A stretch of DNA of 64,000 nucleotides from Pseudovibrio sp. M1P-2-3 (GCF_031501865.1 NZ_JARRCW010000001.1:2873001-2937000), one strand, 5' to 3'; positions 45,820 to 55,477 are shown, numbered from the stretch's first letter. Translations and numbers: made by a program. Notes: generated from the letters alone by a model not told the origin.

Positions 45820-46913
45820 GAGTAATCAAAGCAGAAAAGCCGGGAGAGATTGACGCATTACTTCAAAGCTTCGAGGTTCCTACCGAGATTGAGGAGCAAG
45901 TTCGCTGGCATGCCTTCTTTAAAAGTGCACGCCCTCTCACTTGGCCACGTTGCAAAAGTGCCTTTCTTTCAGTCGTACATGGAAAGAAAATCGTTGGATG
46001 CTGCAGCGTATATCGCTACCCTTACCCCCTTCCTTTTGAAAGTGCATGGATGCGACGTACTGCACGCACGTTTTTTTGGCCCGCAAATCCCGTCAATATG
46101 CAGGGACTTCCAGTAATCAGCAAGGGCAACAATCCTGAAGAGGTATACCCTGCTCTGCTGGAGGCTATAGATAAGCTAAGAGTTAGATGGCTTGCTCCAG
46201 CCATCCGCCTTATCATGTTGGACGCACAAAATGATGCTCCACTTATTGAGTACCTCAAACGCGCCAATTATCTGCTTGAACAGGGTATCGTAAAAAACAC
46301 TCTTGAAGTGAGCTGGGATAATTTTGAGGGGTATTTTGAAAAGCATCTGCGAAGTAAAACCCGCCGCCTGCTGCGAAAGGCGCATAAAAACGCTACTGGT
46401 GCGGGCGTAACCTTTCAGCCCCTAACCAATCCCAGCAAAGAACAAGACAGGATTTGTGAACTTCTACAAAATGTGGCTGACAAAAACAAAAGTGAGGTTA
46501 TTTGGTCAGAGCGTTTTTTGGAAAAGGAAAAGACATACCTTAAAGAAAGGAAGCTGGTAGTCCTTGGGTCTTATCTGAATGGCAAGCTCATTGGATGCAC
46601 CGTTAACTTTAATCAGGGCAGTGAATTCGTAATGAAATCCATCGGGCTGGATTATTCCTGCAGTGAAGAATTGAACCTATACCGCCTTATGTTGCTACAA
46701 GGCATTCGGTATTCGATTGAGGCAGGATACAGCACTTTAAACGCAGGCTTTTCTCAATATGCCATCAAGCGCCGCCTTGGTTTTTCTCAGGAAAATACGC
46801 TAACGGCTGTAAAGTCATGGCCCTTAGCTGTGGCTCCCTATTTCGCATATCGCTCCGCCTCAATGATTGGGGAAACGAGCCACCAACCTACAAAAGCAGA
46901 GGGAAGTGCTTGA
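45816..46913 (+). CDS. GNAT-superfamily acyl/aminoacyltransferase (FemAB-like)
   Basis: A 365-residue protein whose C-terminal half (about 165-350) fits the FemAB/BioF2-type GNAT fold: FEKHLRSKTRRLLRKAHK, a beta-strand KLVVLGSYLNGKLIGCTVNF, then YSCSEELNLYRLMLLQGIRYSIEAGYSTLNAGFSQYAIKRRLGF. Such proteins transfer acyl or aminoacyl groups to glycans. The pairing with an ATP-grasp enzyme suggests decoration of a sugar with an amino acid or related acid. Start overlaps the previous gene in ATGA. Confidence 0.78.
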   Translation: MRVIKAEKPGEIDALLQSFEVPTEIEEQVRWHAFFKSARPLTWPRCKSAFLSVVHGKKIVGCCSVYRYPYPLPFESAWMRRTARTFFWPANPVNMQGLPVISKGNNPEEVYPALLEAIDKLRVRWLAPAIRLIMLDAQNDAPLIEYLKRANYLLEQGIVKNTLEVSWDNFEGYFEKHLRSKTRRLLRKAHKNATGAGVTFQPLTNPSKEQDRICELLQNVADKNKSEVIWSERFLEKEKTYLKERKLVVLGSYLNGKLIGCTVNFNQGSEFVMKSIGLDYSCSEELNLYRLMLLQGIRYSIEAGYSTLNAGFSQYAIKRRLGFSQENTLTAVKSWPLAVAPYFAYRSASMIGETSHQPTKAEGSA

Positions 46914-48181
46914 AAAAAAGTGGGCCCCTCTCCAGTCTAGCACGTGACACAATATTACTTGTGGGAGCAACAATTTACCTTCGCGCTTTGAGTGCTCTTA
47001 CAACCATACTGCTTACACGATTTCTCTCGGAAAGTGCCTATGGGAGTTTTGCTTATGGTCAATCTCTTGCTCTGATATTCATGTTTGGAGCGTCTATTGG
47101 CCTGCCAACTTATATCATAAAACACATAGGGGACGCACCGGAGCAAAGGGGGGAGCTCTTTCACCGCAGCTTGCTCCTTATTCTTGTGATCGCTGTCATT
47201 CAAAGCCTGGTACTGGGGCTACTGTTTTTTTTGAACGTGCTCCCGGCGGGTCAGTTTTTTATCATGGGGCCGGTAGCAATCACAGGCAGTTTTATGGCGT
47301 GCAATCTGGTGTTACAAAGTTTTTTTCGTACTCAAAACTATGTGGGCAGACAAACGATACTCCTAGTAATGCAAGGAACTGCTGTTTTGTTGGTTGTACC
47401 GGCCTGTGCCTACTTTTTTCATGCTGCACAGGCTGTTGCCGCGGCTTGGGTTGGCGTCTTCACCCTCATGTTTATACTTTATATGTTTGCAGCGCGGCCT
47501 ATTCTGGCTATCCCCTTAGCCAGCAATCCGGTTATCGATCTGAAAACTTTATTTCGTAGAACTCTGCCTTACGGCGGCATAGATTGGACCATAGCCAGCT
47601 TCCCGCTTATTGTCTCCACATGCCTGCTATTTTGGGCGGGGCTTCCCACCGTGGGTATTTTTAGTGCTAGTTACACGGTTTACAGTGCGGTCTCCATATT
47701 GGCTCTGGTGCTTGACCAGATTTTTATAAATGAGCTTGCAAAAGCACCAGCAGCGCGAAAATTGCAGGTTGAAAAAACCTACTTAAAAGTGGCGTTTGTT
47801 CTGGGTTTAAGCGTTGCACTGGTTTTATTCACCTCTTCAGGTTTTCTCTCAATGCTGTTCTTCAGGGATTTCCATGAGCACCTTCAACTTAGTATTCAAG
47901 TTTTATCCATAGCGGTGTTGTTTCGATTTCTTTCTCTGGCAGCCAGCAGCCATGATCGCATGCATGCGGGAAGCTCACTGATACTGAAAACATATATTGG
48001 AGGATTTTTCGCTATCCTAGTGCTAGCTCCCTTTGCAGTGCAATGGGGTATTCTGGGAGGTGTCTACACCTTGGTTCTAATAGAATTCCTCCTCACCCTG
48101 AGCTTTCTTAGAAAACGATTTACGACCCTGCTACCAACACTCAAAAAGGCTAGAGTTATCAGTGACCAAGTTAAGCCATAA
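46910..48181 (+). CDS. Polysaccharide flippase-like membrane protein (MATE/Wzx superfamily)
   Basis: Predicted to flip a lipid-linked glycan across the inner membrane. The protein of about 423 residues has some 12 transmembrane helices and the family opening (LLVGATIYLRALSALTTILLTRFLSESAYGSFAYGQSL). I place the start at TTG 46910, overlapping the upstream stop as TTGA and preceded by GAGGGAAG. An ATG at 46817 in the same frame would overlap the GNAT gene by 97 bases and add 31 residues without hydrophobic character. It closes the operon. Confidence 0.82.
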   Translation: MKKSGPLSSLARDTILLVGATIYLRALSALTTILLTRFLSESAYGSFAYGQSLALIFMFGASIGLPTYIIKHIGDAPEQRGELFHRSLLLILVIAVIQSLVLGLLFFLNVLPAGQFFIMGPVAITGSFMACNLVLQSFFRTQNYVGRQTILLVMQGTAVLLVVPACAYFFHAAQAVAAAWVGVFTLMFILYMFAARPILAIPLASNPVIDLKTLFRRTLPYGGIDWTIASFPLIVSTCLLFWAGLPTVGIFSASYTVYSAVSILALVLDQIFINELAKAPAARKLQVEKTYLKVAFVLGLSVALVLFTSSGFLSMLFFRDFHEHLQLSIQVLSIAVLFRFLSLAASSHDRMHAGSSLILKTYIGGFFAILVLAPFAVQWGILGGVYTLVLIEFLLTLSFLRKRFTTLLPTLKKARVISDQVKP

Positions 48182-48233
48182 CCTGCGTGGACACTATAGA
48201 ATTATCTATACTGCTGGCTCTTGAAGGTACACC

Positions 48234-48270
48234 TTATGCTTGACCTCAATGCTTGCCAAGTACTTAAAGG
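48234..48270 (+). repeat. Degenerate repeat, copy 2
   Basis: TATGCTTGACCTCAAT and CCAAGTACTTAAAGGG match the copy at 40212-40250 in the same orientation. Together they bracket the glycan operon 40868-48181. Confidence 0.4.
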
Positions 48271-48421
48271 GCTATAACTGAATCTGAATTATGAGGCGTT
48301 GGAAATGGTAACGCATCTGGTTGACTGTTTAAACGTTTCAACCATTAAAGTGCTTATCACGACTGCTAATTCTTTGGGGGCTCCCAGTCTGTTTGATTTG
48401 CGATTCACTTGTTTCCAGAAG

Positions 48422-48531
48422 CTCCCGCCTATTCCCGCGGCCTTTTCCAGGAAAATCCGTTATCGCTTCCGAGAAATCAAGGAACACCTGTGGTAAAGGA
48501 AGGCCAGAACCTTAGCAATCTTGATCAACGC
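48422..48531 (+). pseudogene. IS630-family transposase C-terminal fragment, copy 1
   Basis: In one frame the translation runs LPPIPAAFSRKIRYRFREI, then KEHLW, a stop codon, and RKARTLAILINA. The 51-base part 48481-48531 is about 84 per cent identical to 50753-50803, whose better preserved copy reads as an IS630 C-terminus. The in-frame stop shows it is dead. Confidence 0.6.
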
Positions 48532-48764
48532 AAGTCTACCGAACAGCGTATTGATGGGAATGTCACGCTAACCAAAACCGGCAAGTATTCTTTGATAGTC
48601 AGAATGATGAATGAGCGCATTCTGAGAAGGCTCGGTGAAATCTTCCTATTACTACTTGAGTGATTGCGGAAAAGTGTCCGGTACTGAATAGTAATGTTCA
48701 TGGGTATTCTAAAAAAGGTCATAGGGTTATCTATTTGTAATTGTCTTTAGTTTGGGAGGGTGGT

Positions 48765-50552
48765 GTGCAGCAGGTGTTCAACCTATATCTGGTTAGGCCA
48801 ACCAGATACGATGAGGACGGCTATCCAGTTCATTGGATCCGCACGTCGATACCAGCCAATTCCCTTGCCTGTATCTATGGAATTTCGCAGGATTGTCAGG
48901 CTCGGCAGGTGCTTGGGCCAGATGTCTCCATACGCATTCATTGCCGGGATGAAGGACATGTCCGCATTCGTCCAAAGAAAATCATAGAGGAGATCCAAGC
49001 CAGTGGAACGGATGCTTTGGTTTGCTTTGTGGGGGTACAAACCAACCAGTTCCCAAGGGCTATGGATTTGGCACGCCCTCTGCGTGAAGCTGGTGTTCAG
49101 GTTGCTATAGGCGGTTTCCACGTTACCGGCTGTATGGTGATGCTCGACGAGATGCCAGAGGAAATGGTAGAGGCGAAAGCTCTGGGGATCAGCATGTTTC
49201 TCGGTGAGGCAGAAGACGGGCGCTTTGATCAGGTGTTGCGTGATGCCTATTGTGGAACGTTGAAAGAAGTCTACGATTTCGCACGGGAACTGCCGCATCT
49301 ACCGGGGCAACCACGACCTCAAGTCGATCCGATGGTGATTAAAAAATCCACTCTGGGATATAGCAGCTTTGATCTGGGGCGAGGCTGCCCGTTTGAATGT
49401 AGTTTTTGTTGCATTATCAATGTTCAGGGGCGCAGCAGCCGATTTCGGTCACCGGAAGATTTGGAAAAAATTATACGGGACAACAAGGCGCAGGACATTA
49501 CCAAGTTCTTCATCACTGATGACAACTTCGCGCGTAATCGCAATTGGGAGGCATTTCTCGATTGTCTGATTGGTTTACGCGAGAACGAGGGTTTTGAGTT
49601 TACCCTGATTATTCAGGTGGACACATTGTGTCACAAGATACCAAAATTTATCGAAAAATGCGTTCGGGCAGGTGTTGATCAGGTTTTTGTCGGACTTGAG
49701 AATATCAACTCAGATAATCTGGCGTTATCTAATAAACGGCAGAACAAAATCACCGATTATCGGGAAATGTTTCTTGCATGGAAAAAATACCCAGTGGTAA
49801 TCACCGCCGGCTACATCATCGGTTTCCCCGGAGATACACGCCAATCCATTTTAAATGACATTGATATCATTAAGCAGGAACTGGCCATCGATGTCCTTTC
49901 CCTTTCGATCCTGACACCACTGCACGGGTCAGTGGATCACAAGAACGCCGTTGCCCGTGGAGATCCTTTAAACCCTGACCTGAACTTGTATGACTTAACC
50001 CATGCCGTCTTTCCGCATCCAAACTTCGAGCCCGGGGAGCTGGACAAGGTATATCGTGAGGCTTGGCTGCGATTTTACACCAAAGACCACTGCATAAGAA
50101 TTCTGAAACGAGCCGCTGCGCTGGGCAGCGACAAGAAGATGACCACGGCAAATCGCTTATTGTTGTATGGTGAGGCGGCACGCCTTCAAAATATTTACTC
50201 ACTTGATAATGGATTTTTCCGACTGAAATACCGGCAGGATCGCCGCCCCGGATTGCCTCTGGAAAATGTCTTATGGTTTCATTTGAAGTTTTGGCCGCGG
50301 GCCATTGCCACTGCTATGTGGATTAGTTTTAGACGTTGGCGATATGAGCGGCTCACCTCTAGAATGTGGAAAGACCCGAAGCGCTTTGACTATAAGGATG
50401 TTGCGATTAGCCGGACCGGCGAAACTGAATATAACAAATTGGAGTTATTTACCAAAACACGCGGCGGCATTCAGGCGGTGCAAAAGGCCCAAAAAATCAA
50501 ATCCCTTACTCAAAGAGGAAAAAGCAGAAAAATATCTGATATTACAACTTGA
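48765..50552 (+). CDS. B12-binding-domain-like radical SAM protein
   Basis: Radical SAM enzyme of unknown reaction. The product, 595 residues from GTG 48765, starts with LYLVRPTRYDEDGYPVHW and has a Rossmann-like cobalamin-binding-type domain (about 70-165). Its radical SAM core has CPFECSFCC (Cx3Cx2C for the 4Fe-4S cluster) near 211-219, then ITDDN, GLENINSDNL and GFPGDTRQSI. The Dx HxxG signature that ligates cobalamin was not found, so cobalamin binding is uncertain or base-on. GGGAGGG just upstream favours this GTG over a TTG at 48741. It lies between two IS630 remnants. Confidence 0.82.
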   Translation: MQQVFNLYLVRPTRYDEDGYPVHWIRTSIPANSLACIYGISQDCQARQVLGPDVSIRIHCRDEGHVRIRPKKIIEEIQASGTDALVCFVGVQTNQFPRAMDLARPLREAGVQVAIGGFHVTGCMVMLDEMPEEMVEAKALGISMFLGEAEDGRFDQVLRDAYCGTLKEVYDFARELPHLPGQPRPQVDPMVIKKSTLGYSSFDLGRGCPFECSFCCIINVQGRSSRFRSPEDLEKIIRDNKAQDITKFFITDDNFARNRNWEAFLDCLIGLRENEGFEFTLIIQVDTLCHKIPKFIEKCVRAGVDQVFVGLENINSDNLALSNKRQNKITDYREMFLAWKKYPVVITAGYIIGFPGDTRQSILNDIDIIKQELAIDVLSLSILTPLHGSVDHKNAVARGDPLNPDLNLYDLTHAVFPHPNFEPGELDKVYREAWLRFYTKDHCIRILKRAAALGSDKKMTTANRLLLYGEAARLQNIYSLDNGFFRLKYRQDRRPGLPLENVLWFHLKFWPRAIATAMWISFRRWRYERLTSRMWKDPKRFDYKDVAISRTGETEYNKLELFTKTRGGIQAVQKAQKIKSLTQRGKSRKISDITT

Positions 50553-51200
50553 TATCAACGAGGCAGACAGCCATGAAGCGCTGCAAGCGCTAAGAGCTGG
50601 TTCGATTTACTTGGACAGTTGAGTATCGTTTATAGGAGCCCTGCACTATTTGCGCCGCCTTCCGAGTAAGCTGCTGCGCGAGTTTACTCTGACAAAAAGG
50701 CTAGGTCTCCCCATCAAGCGACAGATGCGCCAGCTCTGGCTATAAAATGCAAGGCACACCTGCGGAAAAGGAAGGCCAGTACCTTAGAAACCCAGATCAA
50801 CGCTATTGGAAATATATGCAACCTCTTCATTTCCCAAGAATGCAGGAACTACCTCAATGCAATTGGATATTTTTCAACCTAACATTGAAAGTCTATTGAA
50901 TGTTGGTCCAATCAGAGAGCAAACCAAGTTTGCGACATGTATGGATGCCTTAGTCAATGCGAGAGTTACTCAGACGTAAAAACCATGGGATCAAGTGCGC
51001 ACGTGTATCAGGCCTTTTTGCAAGATTTTGTCCTCGCGGGCCGTTATGGATAAGCGCCGATCAGGTCCAATATCATAACCACGAGCTCAAAGCTCCGTGT
51101 CGCAAACTGGTTTTCCTGATCCGATCTTAGTGATCCTGGGTCCTTAACTGTCAGATGTCCCTTGCAATCCCTCCCGGCTTACCGACGAAACAAGCCACGT
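50553..51200. other. Intergenic region between the radical SAM gene and IS110
   Basis: About 650 bases. The only coding-like piece is the IS630 fragment at 50745-50882. The rest (50553-50740 and 50885-51200) shows no supported gene. Confidence 0.5.
50745..50882 (+). pseudogene. IS630-family transposase C-terminal fragment, copy 2
   Basis: A frame ending at TAA 50880-50882 reads KAHLRKRKASTLETQIN, then AIGNICNLFISQECRNYLNAIGYFST. This corresponds to the end of IS630-family transposases (KLKxxLRKA..., FSPxECxNYFxxAGY). The N-terminal catalytic part is absent. It is in the same orientation as copy 1, 2.3 kb away, with the radical SAM gene between. Confidence 0.7.
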
Positions 51201-52229
51201 TCACACAGCCATGCTTGCCGGATCTCGATAGGTTTCTCCCTTTGTTATCATTGCCCATACTGTTCGCGCCATTTTATTTGCCAGCGCCACAGCGGCCACC
51301 AGAGGAGCTTTTCTTGCCAGCAAGGCCTCAAGCCACGGATGCCGGGGCGCGCCTTTTTTGCGGGCCCACCAAATAACTGTTGTCGCGCCAATAATCAGCA
51401 GCCTGCGAATATCACGCTGGCCGGCTTTAGACGTCTTCCCAAGCCGCGTTTTGCCCCCCGTTGAGTGCTGCTTGGGAACCAGGCCCAGCCAAGCGGCGAA
51501 ATCCCGCCCGCGCTTGAACGTGGCCATTGCGGGGGCAAAAGCCTCTATCGCTATCGCGGTGATTGGGCCGAGCCCGGGAATGGTTTGCAGAATTTTTGCC
51601 GTACCACTGTTTCTGGCCAATGTCTGAAGTTTTTTCTCAAGCACCTTAATCTTTTGCGTATGCTCGCCAATCTGTTCAAAGTACAACCTCGCCATTTCAT
51701 GAACAATCTCAGGAAGATGTCCCCCATCCGCTTCAAGACGCTGCCTCAGCTTCTCAACATGGACCGCGCCATGAGGGACGACCAGTCCATGTTCGGCCAA
51801 ATGCGCCCGCAGCGCGTTAATCATTTGGGTTCGCTGGCGCACCAGAATCTCACGGGTGCGGAACACCATCGAACGGGCCTGTTGAAGTTCGCTTTTGACC
51901 TCCACAAAGCGCATGGTGGGACGGGCGGCGGCTTCGGCAATGGCAAAAGCATCGTTGGCGTCGTTTTTCTGGCGCTTAACAAAGGGTTTGACGTAAATCG
52001 GCGCAATCAAGCGAACCTCGTGCCCCAGCTTTCCCACCTCTCTTCCCCAATAATGGGAACTCGCACAAGCCTCCATTGCGACAAGACAAGTTGGCAGCTT
52101 ACCCAAAGCCTTCAAAAAACCCGCACGAGAAACCTTCTTTGAAAATACGACATGTCCGTCTGCAGCGGCTCCATGCAGTTGAAAAACGTTCTTTGATAAA
52201 TCAACTCCAACAACGGCAAGGTTCTTCAT
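51201..52229 (-). mobile_element. IS110-family transposase, apparently intact
   Basis: A full-length 342-residue DEDD-type transposase of the IS110 family. The N-terminal RuvC-like domain shows VGVDLSKNVFQLH (first Asp) and KRQKNDANDAFAI (Asp-x2-Asp pair), and the C-terminal Tnp20 domain has IPGLGPITAIAIEAF and LGLVPKQHSTGGKTRLG with a Ser/Thr-Gly catalytic region. No frameshift is seen. IS110 elements lack long terminal inverted repeats and encode a bridge RNA beside the gene; exact ends were not defined here. It separates the radical SAM gene from the autotransporter. Confidence 0.93.
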
Positions 52230-52526
52230 GGTTGCGTCCCTCTTTTTCCAAAAGCTACACTCTGCTCAGTATTGCAGAAATGCGCCGGGAGAGGCATCCA
52301 TTCCATCACTATCGATTAATTTTACCTAGTTACTCCTACCTAAAGACTTATCTCTTTAATTTTTCAACACGAACACAACAACAATCCCATAGAGCTATAG
52401 AAAAATTAAATTATACAGAGAATTCTATTGCATATTAATACAATTAATATTTAGCTATTTACGATTATAATTATTTTATACTTAATTTAATAAATATTAA
52501 ACGTGGCATATACGGATTACAACACC

Positions 52527-54884
52527 ATGAAAAAAATGAATTATACTTACAGAATAATTTTTTTCTCATGTTCATTTCCCATAGTTAGTTTGAGCATTCC
52601 TTTTACGGCTGCATATAGTGACGATCTGAGTGTGGGGCAGCCGGGAGGCGAGACTTACAGTGTTCTTCAAGGCACCGAAACATATGATACCATAACGATT
52701 TCCCCAACGGATCAGGATCTGGGTATAATTAATGTAAAAGGCACCACTAGCGTTTTGGTGGCAAATACCGGGTTTGAAGTTGGTCAAGCGGGCAATGGAA
52801 CTTTGAATTTGAGCGGCGGTGGCGGTGTGGAGACCACGACACTCATTGCAGCTGGTGGTGCAAGTTCCTTGGGAACTGTAAGTATTGATGGCACAGACAG
52901 TAAGCTAACTGTATCTTCCGGGTTGCAAATCGGGCGGTCTGGCAATGGAATATTGAGCCTGACCAACAGCGGCAGCCTGCAGATCCCTTCACTGGAAATT
53001 GCCGTAAATGCTGGTTCAGTGGGTGCGATGAACATTGGAGGAGATGCCACTAGCTCCGCAATCGCCCCAGGGATTATCAATGACGATGCCACAGTTAGTT
53101 TTGGTCAAGGGACAGGCGAAATTGTATTTAATCATACCATAAATGATGCGGGCATTTCCTTTGCCAATGATGTTGCAGGCACAGGCACTATATTGGCAAT
53201 CCAAGGAACAACGACCCTATCAGGTACGATAGGGCCAGAAGTTACACTCGCACTACAAAGTCCAGCCGATGCCATCGATGGTGACGAAGTAAGGATATAC
53301 GTCACAGGAACTTTTAAAGGCGGTGTAATGTTGTTTGAAGATGTCATTGACAGTACCTTTCTGGGAGGTACTGGAACTGTTGGTTCTGTTGTTATAAGTA
53401 GTAGTGGAACAATAGCCCCTACGATGCCCGATGGAACTTATGGAGCTTTAACCATATCCAATGGTGCAAGTTTCAATAACCTATATTATGAAGTGCAATT
53501 AGATTCATCTGGAGGTTCGGACACGCTTCACTTTGAAAGTGGTGAAGTCATTTTCAAAGATGGTATATTTCTAACTATTAATCCAAGGGGAGATTCTGCA
53601 GCCTATCCATTGACAGTGCAATATCCTATTATGACATCGAATACACCAGACCTCTCTGGCGGAAGCCTCGCAGACTTACAAGTGAACTCCGATTTATTGA
53701 CCCAAGTTGTTTTTAGTACCAATGCCATGACAGTGTCTGTCAGCAATGAAAGTGTCCCGGTAACCAGTGTCGCTCGCACCCACAATCAAAGGGCGGTCGC
53801 AACAGCAATTGACGAATTACGTGTACAAGCGCAAGAGCAGTTTGTGGGGCGGGATCTCGATACAACAGAACGATTAGACATTTACTCCCCCCTTTACACC
53901 AACCTCCTGCTGCTCTCTTTGAATGAAATTCCATTTGCCTTCGAGCAGATGGGAGCAGAGATTTACGGTAGTATGTCCACAGCACTGCTCAATGATACGC
54001 ATTATCTGCGCGAGGCTGTCTATGATCAAATGACAACCAATACTCAAGGTCCTATGGTGTGGGCGCAAGGCTACGGAGCTTGGGGGAGATGGAGCGGAGA
54101 TGGCAATGCGGCGGAGATGACCCGTGATCTTGGAGGGTTCTTTGTCGGGCTGGAAGGGCCTGTGGCTGGAGAACTTGATGAGGCCTTACGGGTGGGGTTT
54201 GTGGCAGGTTATGGGCATGCAAACTATGACGTGCACCACCGCTCCTCTTCGGGCTATTCGAATCTTGTACATTTGGGCGCTTATGGCACTTGGCAACGGC
54301 AAGAAACTCACCTTTTACTGGGGGCAGCCTATGCCGCCAGTTTTAATGACGTGGACCGTACGGTTCGCTTTGGGGATATTTATGAGGATCCCTCATCCAA
54401 CTACCTCACCAATCTCATTCAACTGTTCGCAGTGGGGCGCTATGACTGGGACACCAGTTTGGCGACACTCTCTCCTATTCTTGGGCTTGCTTTTGTGTCT
54501 CAAAGTGCGCCAACGGTGAACGAAAAAGGAGGCATCACGGCCTTACGGGTGCGCTCCGATACCTCCAGCCTATTTTACACCACGTTGGGGGCCGAGATTT
54601 CCAAAGATTGGCTGGTTGCAGGACGCAATGTTGAGACCCGCCTGTCTACCGCTTGGCAACATGTAGCGGGCAACACCAACAGCAGTACCGATATCCTAAT
54701 GCAGGGAACCAACCAATATCAACAGCTCTTCGGTGTTTCCTCACAGCGCGACCAACTGCTTGTAGACGCTACAGTTCAGGCCGATCTATCCTCAAGGGCT
54801 TCCTTGAGCTTATCCTACGCCGGTCAATATGGCTCTGATACCTATGACAATGCTTTTCAAGGCCAAGTAAAACTTCAATTTTAA
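52527..54884 (+). CDS. Autotransporter (type Va) with repeat-type passenger
   Basis: Secreted surface protein of 785 residues. After a signal peptide (about 1-27, MKKMNYTYRIIFFSCSF...) comes a beta-helix passenger with repeats such as VGQAGNGTLNLSGGGGV and IGRSGNGILSLTNSGSL, which match the T5SS/PEP-CTERM-associated repeat type. The C-terminal autotransporter barrel (about 500-785) has WAQGYGAWGRWSGDGNA and GGFFVGLEG and a final Phe. I use ATG 52527, because an in-frame GTG 24 bases earlier lengthens the signal peptide for no reason. Function may be adhesion. It lies just after IS110. Confidence 0.9.
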   Translation: MKKMNYTYRIIFFSCSFPIVSLSIPFTAAYSDDLSVGQPGGETYSVLQGTETYDTITISPTDQDLGIINVKGTTSVLVANTGFEVGQAGNGTLNLSGGGGVETTTLIAAGGASSLGTVSIDGTDSKLTVSSGLQIGRSGNGILSLTNSGSLQIPSLEIAVNAGSVGAMNIGGDATSSAIAPGIINDDATVSFGQGTGEIVFNHTINDAGISFANDVAGTGTILAIQGTTTLSGTIGPEVTLALQSPADAIDGDEVRIYVTGTFKGGVMLFEDVIDSTFLGGTGTVGSVVISSSGTIAPTMPDGTYGALTISNGASFNNLYYEVQLDSSGGSDTLHFESGEVIFKDGIFLTINPRGDSAAYPLTVQYPIMTSNTPDLSGGSLADLQVNSDLLTQVVFSTNAMTVSVSNESVPVTSVARTHNQRAVATAIDELRVQAQEQFVGRDLDTTERLDIYSPLYTNLLLLSLNEIPFAFEQMGAEIYGSMSTALLNDTHYLREAVYDQMTTNTQGPMVWAQGYGAWGRWSGDGNAAEMTRDLGGFFVGLEGPVAGELDEALRVGFVAGYGHANYDVHHRSSSGYSNLVHLGAYGTWQRQETHLLLGAAYAASFNDVDRTVRFGDIYEDPSSNYLTNLIQLFAVGRYDWDTSLATLSPILGLAFVSQSAPTVNEKGGITALRVRSDTSSLFYTTLGAEISKDWLVAGRNVETRLSTAWQHVAGNTNSSTDILMQGTNQYQQLFGVSSQRDQLLVDATVQADLSSRASLSLSYAGQYGSDTYDNAFQGQVKLQF

Positions 54885-55180
54885 ATGCTGTATGCTGAAA
54901 GGTGAGGCCAGCCATTAGGTTAGGTTATTCTATCTGGAGTGCCAATACGCACTCAAGCCTGACCCACCTTTTAGCCTATAACAGTCTAGCAGCCAAACCT
55001 TATACCAACGGCACATAAGGCTGGTTCACAGAGTGAGTGTCGCATACTTCATCTGACCGCAGCTTGAACCTATGGTCCAGACAACATTATTCTGCACGTG
55101 CGCTGAACGCCTGGTGAGAATAAGCATGCAGGTAGCGCATTCATAATTAGTATACAGTTTAATTGACTTGAACGGTAGCA
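54885..55180. other. Intergenic region between autotransporter and PAAR gene
   Basis: The 296 bases between these convergent genes contain no supported gene and no strong hairpin that I could find. Confidence 0.5.
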
Positions 55181-55477
55181 CTACCCCCCAATCAAGCACA
55201 TGGGGCTACCCAAAATTACTGTGCCACCATGGGAGCAGCTATCTCCAATGCGCACGGCTGGCAGGTTTCCTATCAGACACGACGTACTTCCCTTCACAAT
55301 AACATCAGGTGGCCCGACACACGTTGCTGTGGAGGTGGCAGTTGCTGCTGGCAGACTGCCGATTAGAACCATCGGCTGGCCGGGAGGCAGGATAGGACCG
55401 CCAACATGCGGTACAATCCCAGTTACCATAGGGCAGACATGCATATCCGTAATTCGGGAAGCTGGTAATCCTGGCAT
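55181..55477 (-). CDS. PAAR-domain T6SS spike-tip protein
   Basis: A 98-residue PAAR protein expected to cap the VgrG spike. The sequence is made of short glycine- and proline-rich strands (PGLPASRITDMHVCPM, GPPDVIVKGSTSCLIGNLPAVRIGDSCSHGGTVILG) typical of the family, with conserved Cys and His residues for metal binding at the tip. There is no fused toxin domain, so any effector would be carried as a separate protein. It follows the unknown small gene by one base and lies two genes downstream of vgrG. Confidence 0.9.
   Translation of the reverse strand: MPGLPASRITDMHVCPMVTGIVPHVGGPILPPGQPMVLIGSLPAATATSTATCVGPPDVIVKGSTSCLIGNLPAVRIGDSCSHGGTVILGSPMCLIGG

Larger units (their letters stand above)
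48182..48764. other. Intergenic region with repeat and IS630 remnant
   Basis: No intact gene. It holds copy 2 of the degenerate repeat (48234-48270), the IS630-type fragment (48422-48531), and AT-rich sequence leading to the radical SAM gene with GGGAGGG at 48754-48760. Confidence 0.55.

Noticed and set aside
48299-48663. Short plus-strand frames before the radical SAM gene
   Set aside because: They fall inside the IS630 fragment and repeat copy 2 and change frame repeatedly.
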